This document shows, piece by piece, positions 1 to 7,996 of a DNA stretch of 64,000 bases. The stretch covers positions 267,597 to 331,596 of the forward strand of contig JAJXZJ010000046.1 of NCBI GenBank assembly GCA_021780105.1, in the 5' to 3' direction. Source of the stretch: a bacterium (GTDB lineage: Bacteria; Verrucomicrobiota; Verrucomicrobiia; Limisphaerales; J093). Below the pieces are notes generated by a model, which was not told where the DNA came from, searched no databases, and was given only the letters and a program-made list of their open reading frames with translations. How positions within the stretch are numbered: position 1 is the stretch's first letter; each line of letters starts with the position of its first letter. The translations under genes were made by a program, and so were the position numbers.

Positions 1-210
1 GCAGTCCTTTTCATTGAGGAACGCGGCGGTGTTGCCGGGACCTTGCATGCCCCAGCCGACCACGCCCATGACGATGCGTTCGGAAGCCGGGGCCTTGCCG
101 TTCGCGCCGAGCGCGCTGGCCGGGATGAAGGTGGGAGCGACGGCGGCGAGACCGGTGGCGGCCAAAAAATGTCGCCGGGTCAGGCCGGATTGTTTCGAGG
201 ATTGATTCAT
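1..210 (-). CDS. Gfo/Idh/MocA-family oxidoreductase, Tat-exported (3' part outside window)
   Basis: The first 70 residues of a minus-strand gene are visible. A twin-arginine signal is clear (LTRRHFLAATG at residues 10-20, hydrophobic run to about residue 35), followed by IVMGVVGWGMQG at residues 46-57, the first strand and glycine loop of a Rossmann fold. Known family: exported NAD(P)-dependent sugar oxidoreductases of the Gfo/Idh/MocA type, very common in Verrucomicrobiota and Planctomycetota. The start is the ATG at 208-210. Substrate cannot be told because the catalytic half lies outside the window. The family call is an inference from the signal plus Rossmann start. Confidence 0.75.
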   Translation of the reverse strand, partial: MNQSSKQSGLTRRHFLAATGLAAVAPTFIPASALGANGKAPASERIVMGVVGWGMQGPGNTAAFLNEKDC

Positions 211-351
211 ATGTCGTTGAATGTTGACCATGCCCTCTCAGGCTTTCGAGCAAAAAAACGTGAAGGGGTGACGTGTCCGGCCGGTGATTTATTCAGGATT
301 ACCCGGTGGCCCTCCGCTGGAAAACGCCGGAGGCGGGCGCAAACTTGGCGT

Positions 352-399
352 TCCCCAAAACGAAAATGCCCTGTTGGCTGCATGGTGCCAACAGGGCAT
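352..399 (-). terminator. Rho-independent terminator of the nonaheme cytochrome gene
   Basis: A perfect 13-bp stem (ATGCCCTGTTGGC at 366-378 paired with 387-399) has an 8-nt loop and is followed, on the minus strand, by TTTTCGTTTT. It lies about 40 bp past the stop codon of the cytochrome gene ending at 439, so it fits as the end of that transcript. Confidence 0.85.
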
Positions 400-438
400 C
401 GCGTCGCCGGATGTGTCAGTCCGGCCGATTCAGGCGCC

Positions 439-2145
439 TTACGGCGCGGACAAGAGCGTCAGAACATTGGTCTTGGCGATGTTCAACAGATACTCGGCAT
501 ACAAACCGTTATGCACGCCGAAGCTGCCGTCGTTGTTGACCAGGTAAAGGTTGAACCGGGCCTGCATGATGGCGGGCGGCACATTGGTTTGCTCGGCGGA
601 TTTCGGTCCCACGATGCTCGGGTCACCCGTCGGATTGGACAGGGTGCCAGGGACGTTATACTCCCAGGCGAGCTGGCCGTATTTCTGCAACGCGGCCGGC
701 GCCTTATTGGTGGCCCACTGGTTGAGCAGGCCGACGACTTCCGCGATGCGGTTGGTGAACCGCGCTTGCGTCGCCTCGACGAAGGCTTGCGCGCCATCCG
801 CCGAGCCGTGGCATTGCACGCAGGACAGGTAATTCGGCACAAACGAGTGTCCGCGGACATTGGGGGTGGCCACCGTAACGTTGGTCGAGTCGTAAGAATA
901 CACGTGGCAGGTGACGCACTGATCGTCGGTTTCCAGACCGTGCGTGGCAATCTTGGAGACGCCCAGATCGTAGCCACCCTGGCCGATGAGCATGTTATAC
1001 TGCGGCGAATGATGCGGCGGACGGGAAGTGTCCGTCCATTTGCCGCCGCGCAGGTTATGACACTGGCCGCAAACCTGGATGTTCGGATTGTATTGCTTGG
1101 CGAAGGAGGTGCTGGACGCCGTGCTGTAGGAGAAGTTGTCCAACGAGTAAGTCGGATTGCGAAGCTGGGTCGTCTCGCCGGCCTGCTGGTTCTCGTGCGG
1201 CGTGTGGCAGACCACGCAAGTCTGCGGGAAGGTGGCGGCGTCTTGGGCGCTGGGCAGTGGCGTCGTCGGGTCTTCCAACTGGCCAAGCAGGGCCAGCCGG
1301 ACGGCACCGGAGTGGCAGGGACCACAGGACAACATCCACGAGGCGCCCGAGGTGTAAAAGCCGCTGGCCACGTGTTCCACCATTTCCGCGTGTTTGGAGG
1401 TCTTCCACTCGTCGTAGTTCGGATTGTGGTCGCCGGTGTGGCAGCCGCCGCAGATCTCCGAGGAGATGGTGATGATCGGCCGGGTGGAGGGATCCAGCGG
1501 GTTCGCCACGTGGTTGCCGGCGGGACCATGGCAGTTTTCGCATTGCACGTTGGCCAGATTTGGCGTGGTGGCCATGTCGTGGTAACCGTTCGCCAGGCCG
1601 TAGCCGACCGTATGACACGGCAGGCACGACGGATTCTTGTCCTGATGCACGTTGACCAGCGCTTGCAGGGCCTGCGAGTGAAGGGTGTTGGTCCACGACG
1701 CGTGAATGGACTTGTGGCAATACTGGCACGTGCCCACTTCGCCGATGTAATTGGGGTCGGCGCCCTGCACCCGGATGACGCCGAAATCGTCCTGCATCGG
1801 AATGGTGGCCGTCAGGTTGGTGAGCGTCTGGTCACCGACGTTCTGCCATTGCGCAGGCGTGAGGGTGGAGGACGACTGCAATTGGTAAGGCCCCTGGATG
1901 CCGGACCACTGCACCGTCATTGCTCCGTTGGTGGTCGTGACGGACGTCACCTCGGGACGAGGATCCAGGCCGCCGGACGCCGTGTGGTCGGGGGTATACA
2001 TCACGCTGGTGTTGAGGTTCGTGTTTTGCGCCAGGGCCACGCCCAGCAGCAAAACGACGCTTCCTGCCAGCCCGGCCAGAGGCCGGTTGGTCCGGGGGGG
2101 CCGGATGAACCGCCCTGATTGATGCCCTAATCCTCGTTCATTCAT
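439..2145 (-). CDS. Secreted nonaheme c-type cytochrome
   Basis: A 568-residue protein with nine CXXCH heme-binding motifs (about residues 140-446). The start is the ATG at 2145, chosen because AGGAG sits 7 nt upstream; a signal peptide (PLAGLAGSVVLLLGVALAQ) follows. Residues about 65-125 form a small beta module ('TVQW...YQLQSSSTL...WQNV') also seen at the C terminus of the secreted protein at 49438-50343. The last 120 residues carry no heme. Being exported and heme-rich but lacking an anchor, it could be a periplasmic shuttle or the extracellular terminal partner of the porin-cytochrome pair upstream. No CXXCK motif is present, so it is not an NrfA nitrite reductase. It has its own leader region and a terminator, so it is probably a separate transcript. 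Confidence 0.85.
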   Translation of the reverse strand: MNERGLGHQSGRFIRPPRTNRPLAGLAGSVVLLLGVALAQNTNLNTSVMYTPDHTASGGLDPRPEVTSVTTTNGAMTVQWSGIQGPYQLQSSSTLTPAQWQNVGDQTLTNLTATIPMQDDFGVIRVQGADPNYIGEVGTCQYCHKSIHASWTNTLHSQALQALVNVHQDKNPSCLPCHTVGYGLANGYHDMATTPNLANVQCENCHGPAGNHVANPLDPSTRPIITISSEICGGCHTGDHNPNYDEWKTSKHAEMVEHVASGFYTSGASWMLSCGPCHSGAVRLALLGQLEDPTTPLPSAQDAATFPQTCVVCHTPHENQQAGETTQLRNPTYSLDNFSYSTASSTSFAKQYNPNIQVCGQCHNLRGGKWTDTSRPPHHSPQYNMLIGQGGYDLGVSKIATHGLETDDQCVTCHVYSYDSTNVTVATPNVRGHSFVPNYLSCVQCHGSADGAQAFVEATQARFTNRIAEVVGLLNQWATNKAPAALQKYGQLAWEYNVPGTLSNPTGDPSIVGPKSAEQTNVPPAIMQARFNLYLVNNDGSFGVHNGLYAEYLLNIAKTNVLTLLSAP

Positions 2146-2396
2146 GGTTTCACTCCTGGTTTTGATGAATTGTCGTTTCAGCCCGCTCACGGCTCAATAT
2201 GTCCACGTTGCTTATTGTTTTCGGTGTTAAGTCCAACACCTGCTGTTTGAAAGTCAGACTAACGAGGGGGGGGACTTCCACCACACGGATTTTGGCAATC
2301 ACATTACCGTTATTGTGAATTCCAAGCCAAATCGGTGTCACCGCATCCGGCGGTCATCGGGACAAGACAGGGGGAAACTTGCGCGAATACGAACGA
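2146..2396 (-). promoter_or_regulatory. Leader/promoter region of the nonaheme gene
   Basis: A 251-bp gap, clearly more AT-rich than the flanking genes, separates the nonaheme gene from the upstream b/c-type cytochrome gene. It contains the AGGAG ribosome site at the 3' end. No -35/-10 pair stands out enough to place a promoter exactly. Confidence 0.35.
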
Positions 2397-4124
2397 TTAC
2401 TCCGCGGACTTGCCCGGCTTGTCCGTGGCGCGGGGGACGGCCGGTGTGTCCTTCGCGACGGACGCATCATCCGCCGGGTGATGCACCCGGTCGTCCGCCT
2501 TGCCGTCCCACCACGCCCAGTTCAGCGGATATACTTCCGGCGCGAAGATGACGTGGTAGAAGTGCCAGACGACGATGGCGAGACAGGCCAGGATCGCCTC
2601 GTAATAGTGGATCGTGGTGGCCACCTCGATGGCCCAGCGCGGCAGAACGCGCGTGACATCCAGTTTGAGCCAGATCATCAGACCGGTGACGCCCATGATG
2701 ATCGTGCCCCAGACCACCGCCCAATACTCCACTTTCTCCGGATAGCCGAAACGACCAAAGCGCGGTTTGGGACTGGCGGCGGTGACAAGGTAGCGCGCGT
2801 TTGCCGCCAGATCGGACAAATCCTTGCGCCGGAGCCAGAGATCGCACACCAGGCGCCGGCCGGTGGCGGTGGCCAGCACGTAGATGAGGTGAACGAAGCC
2901 GGTGCCCAGCAGCACGACGCCCGCGGCGCGATGAACCCAGCGTCGCACGGTTTCGTCGCCGCCGAACACCCGGCTGAACCACATGTCCGGATACTTCAAG
3001 GCGAAGCCGCTCCACGCGAGAATGAAAAAACTGAGCAGCAGCAGGAGGTGCTGGGTTCGCTGGGCGCGGTCCATCCGCGAAACCGTGCGGTGAGCCGACC
3101 GCAGCGCCGCCATGGCATGTTTCCACCAGGCCAGGAGATTGTGGAGGCCGAGGAAGCCGACCACGACGGCGATCAGGATCAGGTAAATCCGCCGGACCCA
3201 GCGGCTCACCCTCGCGCCCATGTCGCCGTCCGTGTTCCCGTCCACGTGAATCTTGCCGAGGGCAAAATTCGCGTTCGCGCCGGGATGGCATTTGCCGCAG
3301 GTTTCCACCAGGTGGGCCGGGTTGATGGACGAACGCGGGTCGGAGGATGGCAGGATGCGGTGGTAGCCGTGGCAACTGGCGCAGTTGGCGGCACGCGTCG
3401 TCCCGTATTGCACCGCGAGGCCGTGGTAGCTTTCGAAGAACGTTTTGACGCGGTCGGCGGGAAGCCGGTAGCGGGTGTTGATGCGTTCCGAGGCATGGCA
3501 CTTGCCGCAGACTTCCGCCGAAATCGTCAACCCGGAATCGTTGCGCAAGTCCTGGATGCGGTGTTCGGAATGGCAGTCGGTGCAGGTGGCACCCAACCGG
3601 TCGCCTTTGGCCGTGGCGCGACCGTGGACGCTTTCCGCGACTTCCTTGGCTTCGTCGGCATGGCACTCACCGCAGGTGGCGCCGAGTTTGGAAAAATACA
3701 GGCGCGAGCCGGGCGCGGCCGGCGGTTGGATGTCGTGGGTGCCGTGGCAGTCCTGGCACTCCGGGACACCGGGTTCGCCGCGCTGGGCAGCCAGGCCATG
3801 CACGCTGGCCAGGTAGCTTTTGGTTTCAGCGCGATGGCACGCGGCGCAACTGACCGGCTTGGCGGCGACGTTGTCATCCGGGTGTTTCGCGGTGAGGTCG
3901 CTGTGGCAGCCGACGCAGAGATTGGTGGCGTGAACCGAGGCCTTCAACCTGGCCGCGTCCACGAAAAGCGAGATGACGCGGCCGTCCTTGTTGGTGGTGG
4001 TGAAGTCACTTTGCCCGTGACAGTCCAGACAATCAGAGTTGGGGATCGGTTCGTCGGCGCGCGAGGACAGCGCCAGCAAGACGGCTGACAAAACGGCCAG
4101 GGTAAGTCTCAACTCGATTCTCAT
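2397..4124 (-). CDS. Membrane nonaheme cytochrome c fused to b-type cytochrome domain (CbcL-like)
   Basis: A 575-residue protein. The start ATG at 4124 lies 5 nt after the stop of the upstream gene and opens a signal peptide (LRLTLAVLSAVLLALSSRA). Nine CXXCH motifs occupy roughly residues 30-290, followed by five hydrophobic segments (YLILIAVVVGFLGLHNLLAWW; HLLLLLSFFILAWSGF; AAGVVLLGTGFVHLIYVL; WGTIIMGVTGLMIWL; ILACLAIVVWHFYHVIF) with the histidines expected of a diheme b561/FdnI-like domain. Known: Geobacter CbcL has the same plan, nine c-hemes plus a b-type domain, and oxidises menaquinol during metal reduction. Inferred role: inner-membrane quinol oxidation with electrons handed to periplasmic hemes. 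It is a tandem relative of the next gene upstream. Confidence 0.85.
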   Translation of the reverse strand: MRIELRLTLAVLSAVLLALSSRADEPIPNSDCLDCHGQSDFTTTNKDGRVISLFVDAARLKASVHATNLCVGCHSDLTAKHPDDNVAAKPVSCAACHRAETKSYLASVHGLAAQRGEPGVPECQDCHGTHDIQPPAAPGSRLYFSKLGATCGECHADEAKEVAESVHGRATAKGDRLGATCTDCHSEHRIQDLRNDSGLTISAEVCGKCHASERINTRYRLPADRVKTFFESYHGLAVQYGTTRAANCASCHGYHRILPSSDPRSSINPAHLVETCGKCHPGANANFALGKIHVDGNTDGDMGARVSRWVRRIYLILIAVVVGFLGLHNLLAWWKHAMAALRSAHRTVSRMDRAQRTQHLLLLLSFFILAWSGFALKYPDMWFSRVFGGDETVRRWVHRAAGVVLLGTGFVHLIYVLATATGRRLVCDLWLRRKDLSDLAANARYLVTAASPKPRFGRFGYPEKVEYWAVVWGTIIMGVTGLMIWLKLDVTRVLPRWAIEVATTIHYYEAILACLAIVVWHFYHVIFAPEVYPLNWAWWDGKADDRVHHPADDASVAKDTPAVPRATDKPGKSAE

Positions 4125-4129
4125 GAAGG

Positions 4130-6340
4130 TCAGTGCATGAGCCGCGTGCTCATGGCGTAAATGATGAGCAACAGCAGGACCACGCCCAGACCGAAGAATA
4201 TGTATCCGAACGAACGAGCGATGTTCTTCCACCGCAACCATTCATCCCGGACGCGATGCTGTTCAAGCCGGCCACCGGCCACCAACCGGTCATACCAGCG
4301 TTTGCGCTCATGCAGCATTTCTGTTTTGGATACACGCCCGGAGAAGATAACCGTATCCATGGGGAATTTTTCAATCCTGAAATGAGTGTTAAAGAAATGA
4401 ATGGAGAAGATGAAACCTGCTGCCAGCAGCGCCTCGTCCGAATGGACAATGAGCGCGATGTTGATGATCCAGCCCGGCAGGAAGCGGGTGAAGAACGTGG
4501 GGAACCACATGATGAGCCCGGAGGCGCCGATGATGGCCACGCCCCAGAACACGGCGAAGTAATCGAATTTCTCCCAATACGTCCAGCGGTCAAACTGCGG
4601 TTTCGGCCCCCGGCCGAAGAACCATTTGTTGTGCGCCACGAAGTCTTTCCAGTCCTGCCAGGTGGGCATCATGGAGTCGGGACCGAACAACACTTGCCAC
4701 AGTCGTTTGAAGCTCAACCTGCCGCTGGCGGGATCGCGCAATACGCCTTTGCCTTTCCAGGCCCGGCCCACCAGCGAGGCGACGTGCAGGCCAAAGTAGA
4801 GGAAGGTGACCAGTGCGGCAAACCGGTGCAACGTGCGTGCGGTTTGCGGGCCACCGATGATGTCAAAGATCGCCTTCGCCCAGTTTGTGTAATAGAACTT
4901 GAGCGGCATGCCGGTGATCACCAGCAGCAGAAAACTGGTCACCACCAGGAAATGCAGGAAGCGTTCGAAGGGCAGGAACCGGGTGAACCACTCGTCATCC
5001 ACCTGCGTTTGGATCTTGGCCTCGCGGAATTTCTTCGAGTCGTGCAGGTAGAGATACACCGCGCGCACCAGCCATATGATGGTGTGGAGGCCAAAGAACG
5101 AGAACACGCCGATCAGCAATCCCGTCATGGCCACGAACACGCCGTGGAGGAGGGCATAGTGCTTGGCGTCCAGCGGGTCGGCGTGCGGATCGTATTGCGT
5201 GAAACCCAGCGTCGCGCCGGGGTGACATTTCTGGCAGGTCGCCAGAATGTTGGTCGGCGACAGGTGCGAACGGGCATCGGTGGGCGGCAGGATGTCGTGA
5301 TACCCGTGGCAATCATAACACGCGGCCACTGCCGGCGCGGCGTTGGGCTTGCCCAGCGCCATCGCTTTGCCGTGGTAGGTTTCCCGATAATGCGTCAGCC
5401 GGTCTTCGTGACATTTGCCGCAGCGCTGGTCGCTGATGGCTTTGAAGTTGTTGCCTTCCGGATTCTCAATCTGATGCGCGGTGTGGCAATCCGTGCAAAC
5501 CGGGCCGCGCGGGTCGCCTTTGGCGAGCAGTTGTCCGTGAATGCTTTGGTCGTAAGTCTGCTCGATGCCCAGGTGACATTTGCCGCACGTCTTGGCGATG
5601 TTGGCGTGATTGATATGCGAATCGTGGTCCACGTCGCGCCTGATGTCATGCGCGCCGTGGCAATCGTCGCACGACGGCGCCACGATGAGGCCCATTTTCA
5701 GCAGGGCCTGTCCGTGAATGCTGTCGTTATACTGCGCCACGGCTTCGGGGTGGCGGATTTGGAACTGGGTGGTCAGGTTGGTATTGCTATGGCATTTCGC
5801 GCAGGTGACCGGCAGATTCAATTTATAAACCCGGGAGGTGGTGTTGGTGACCGCAAGGATGCCGTGCGAGCCGTGGCAGTCGGCGCAGGTGGCCGCGGGC
5901 GAGCCCCAGTGCTGGCGGCTCACGCCGTGAATGCTCTCCGCGTATGCCTTCGCGGCGGCCTCATGGTCCGGCTGCGCGTCGTGGCAGCCCACGCAGACGG
6001 GCGTTTTGGCCGGCACATTGTCGTCCGGATGGTTGGCGGTGAGGTCCGCGTGGCAATTTGCGCAGGCGTTCGACGTGTGAACCGAGGCGGCCAGTTGCGC
6101 GGCGTCAACGAACAGGGAAATAACGGCGCCTTGGGCGTTGGTCTTGGTCAGCGTCTTGTCGGCGTGGCAGATGAGGCAGTCGGCATTCGAAACCTCGTCG
6201 CCCGCCCGTCCGGCCAGGCTGGCGGCCAGCAGGCAACAGACGAAACCGGCGAGCCAGGCTGCACCGGCCGGGTTCCGTGACAGGCGTGCCCGCGAACGCC
6301 CGTGTCCCGGGCAGCTAAAGAGCGCCATTATGACATTCAT
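4130..6340 (-). CDS. Membrane undecaheme cytochrome c fused to b-type cytochrome domain (CbcL-like)
   Basis: A 736-residue protein with eleven CXXCH motifs (CLICH, CANCH, CVGCH, CADCH, CAKCH, CDDCH, CGKCH, CTDCH, CGKCH, CYDCH, CQKCH) in the first half and a b-type cytochrome membrane domain in the second (TM segments near LIGVFSFFGLHTIIWLV, FLVVTSFLLLVITG, FAALVTFLYFGLHVASLVG, VFWGVAIIGASGLIMWF and a last helix FFGLGVVLLLLIIYAM). It overlaps the upstream NapC-type gene by 26 bp; an alternative ATG at 6328 would give 14 bp. Heme spacing and the b domain mirror the following gene, so the two look like products of a duplication with two extra heme units here. Inferred role: a second quinol:cytochrome oxidoreductase of the CbcL kind. 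Confidence 0.84.
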   Translation of the reverse strand: MNVIMALFSCPGHGRSRARLSRNPAGAAWLAGFVCCLLAASLAGRAGDEVSNADCLICHADKTLTKTNAQGAVISLFVDAAQLAASVHTSNACANCHADLTANHPDDNVPAKTPVCVGCHDAQPDHEAAAKAYAESIHGVSRQHWGSPAATCADCHGSHGILAVTNTTSRVYKLNLPVTCAKCHSNTNLTTQFQIRHPEAVAQYNDSIHGQALLKMGLIVAPSCDDCHGAHDIRRDVDHDSHINHANIAKTCGKCHLGIEQTYDQSIHGQLLAKGDPRGPVCTDCHTAHQIENPEGNNFKAISDQRCGKCHEDRLTHYRETYHGKAMALGKPNAAPAVAACYDCHGYHDILPPTDARSHLSPTNILATCQKCHPGATLGFTQYDPHADPLDAKHYALLHGVFVAMTGLLIGVFSFFGLHTIIWLVRAVYLYLHDSKKFREAKIQTQVDDEWFTRFLPFERFLHFLVVTSFLLLVITGMPLKFYYTNWAKAIFDIIGGPQTARTLHRFAALVTFLYFGLHVASLVGRAWKGKGVLRDPASGRLSFKRLWQVLFGPDSMMPTWQDWKDFVAHNKWFFGRGPKPQFDRWTYWEKFDYFAVFWGVAIIGASGLIMWFPTFFTRFLPGWIINIALIVHSDEALLAAGFIFSIHFFNTHFRIEKFPMDTVIFSGRVSKTEMLHERKRWYDRLVAGGRLEQHRVRDEWLRWKNIARSFGYIFFGLGVVLLLLIIYAMSTRLMH

Positions 6341-7799
6341 TGCAGGTGTGGTCGTAGTCGCCGCCGGGGTGTTTGAACTCCTGGCCGGCGGGCGTCATCT
6401 TGAGCAGGTCCGGTCCAGTGCCTTGGGCCAGGATGACGTGGCAGGCGTTGCAGTCGCTCGCCTTGATGGTGCGTTTGCCGTCGTCGGTGACATGATTGCC
6501 ATCGTGGCAGCGGAAGCAGCCGGGCCAATCCTTGTGGCCGATGTTGTCCGGATACGCCCGCCAGTCCGCTTTCATTTCGGGGAAGAAATTGTCCCGGTAG
6601 ATTTGCTGCACTGCGGTGATGGTCTCCTTGAACTTCTCGTCATTGCGTGCTTGCGGATACCGGTTGGACAGCGCGGTGGCGATGAACTCGACCGCCTGCG
6701 TTGTGTTGGTGTAAGGCTGGGTAAGCACGTCCACCGCGTTGGTCTTGATCCACGGCAGTTGCGGGTCAATCTCATGGGGCAGGCTCATGGCCAGGTCCAC
6801 CGCGTCGTCGGGCGACATGAACTTGTGCGCCGGCCGGTTGTGGCAGTCCATGCAGTCCATGAGACGAACGTCGCTGGCGGCCGGGGTGTTGGTGTAAGTC
6901 TTGGTGTGGTAAACCGTCACCACTCCTTGCTGATCCGTGATGCGGACCCAGGGAATGTCCTGCCGTCCCGGGTCGGTGGCGACGTATTCCACCTTGTTGC
7001 CGACGTTCATGTGCCAGTGGATGCCGCCGGTCGGGCCGTGGGTCGGGTCGCCACCGCCCACCTTGATCAAGAGGCTGAGCGTGTAGGGCGAGTTGGTTGC
7101 GTCGCCCTGGAAGAAGTTGTAGGTGCGTTGGAGGTTGCCCACGAATTTGCTCGGCCAGTGGCATTGTTCACAGGTTTCCTGGGCCGGGCGGAGGTTCTGG
7201 ATGGGCGTGGGGATCGGGCGCGGATATTTGTCAAAGGCCGTCGCATAAAGCTGGTAAGTGCCGGAAAGCTTCGAGCGGACAAACCAGGTGGCTCCCTTGC
7301 CGATGTGACATTCCACACAGGAGACGCGGGCATGAGGACCGTGCTCATACGCGGTCAACTCCGGCTTCATCACGGTGTGGCAAGCCCGGCCACAGAAGGA
7401 AACGGATTCCGTGAGGTTGTAGGTGTGGTAACTCCCGATGGCCGAAAGCAGGAGGAAGAACAGGCTGCAAGCGACGAAATAGCCCAGAATCCGCCGGTCC
7501 CGCGGACGGGTGAGATCCACGACGATGGCCGGGAGCAAGCCGGCGGACTGCCCCAGTTTGCGGCGTTCACGCCAGGCGCCAACGACGGTCACGGCCAGAC
7601 CCATGAGGAGAAACACCGGCGCCACCACGTAGGTCAAAATGCCGATGTAGGGATTGGCCGATCTGGACATGGAGTCCACCAATGCCAGCAGCGTGAAGGA
7701 AAAAAGGCCGCCGGCCACGATGATCAGCCCGAACAAACTCAGCCAGTTGCGCAGCAGTGAAGGGCGCGGCTTCGAAGATGACAACGGTTCCGTATTCAT
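6315..7799 (-). CDS. NapC/NirT-type heptaheme membrane cytochrome (ImcH-like)
   Basis: A 494-residue protein with three N-terminal hydrophobic segments (SLFGLIIVAGGLFSFTLLAL; GILTYVVAPVFLLMGLAVTVV; ILGYFVACSLFFLLLSAIG) followed by the NapC/NirT signature: an unusual CX3CH first heme (CGRACHTVMKPE) and CVECHIGKGA. Five more CXXCH motifs follow (CEQCH, CMDCH, CFRCH, CNACH, CNECH), giving seven hemes. Known: NapC/NrfH proteins oxidise menaquinol; the seven-heme Geobacter member ImcH feeds extracellular electron transfer at high potential. The gene leads the segment containing the two b/c fusions and overlaps the next one, which argues for co-expression. Confidence 0.85.
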   Translation of the reverse strand: MNTEPLSSSKPRPSLLRNWLSLFGLIIVAGGLFSFTLLALVDSMSRSANPYIGILTYVVAPVFLLMGLAVTVVGAWRERRKLGQSAGLLPAIVVDLTRPRDRRILGYFVACSLFFLLLSAIGSYHTYNLTESVSFCGRACHTVMKPELTAYEHGPHARVSCVECHIGKGATWFVRSKLSGTYQLYATAFDKYPRPIPTPIQNLRPAQETCEQCHWPSKFVGNLQRTYNFFQGDATNSPYTLSLLIKVGGGDPTHGPTGGIHWHMNVGNKVEYVATDPGRQDIPWVRITDQQGVVTVYHTKTYTNTPAASDVRLMDCMDCHNRPAHKFMSPDDAVDLAMSLPHEIDPQLPWIKTNAVDVLTQPYTNTTQAVEFIATALSNRYPQARNDEKFKETITAVQQIYRDNFFPEMKADWRAYPDNIGHKDWPGCFRCHDGNHVTDDGKRTIKASDCNACHVILAQGTGPDLLKMTPAGQEFKHPGGDYDHTCNECHNGAL

Positions 7800-7996
7800 G
7801 GTTTGACTTGCTTCGGATCGGGTTTGAGACGGCTTCAGCCACCCAGAGGCCCTAGTCCACGCGATGGCCCGCCGCAGCGAAACCGTTGGGCGGCTGGCCC
7901 TCCGGTCGCAACCTGACCTGGATCCAAAGCGTATTCTTCATCGTAATGCGAGGCAACATCTCTGTGCCGCGGGTTTACCGGCAACAGACGTGTTGT

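Noticed and set aside
2150..2341. 63-codon minus-strand frame in the leader of the nonaheme gene
   Set aside because: It ends over the ribosome site region of the cytochrome gene, no ribosome site of its own, no similarity recognised.
43..6280. Long plus-strand frames opposite the multiheme genes (43-2118, 2379-4088, 4133-6280)
   Set aside because: They mirror genes rich in CXXCH motifs on the minus strand and show no signal, motif or ribosome site.
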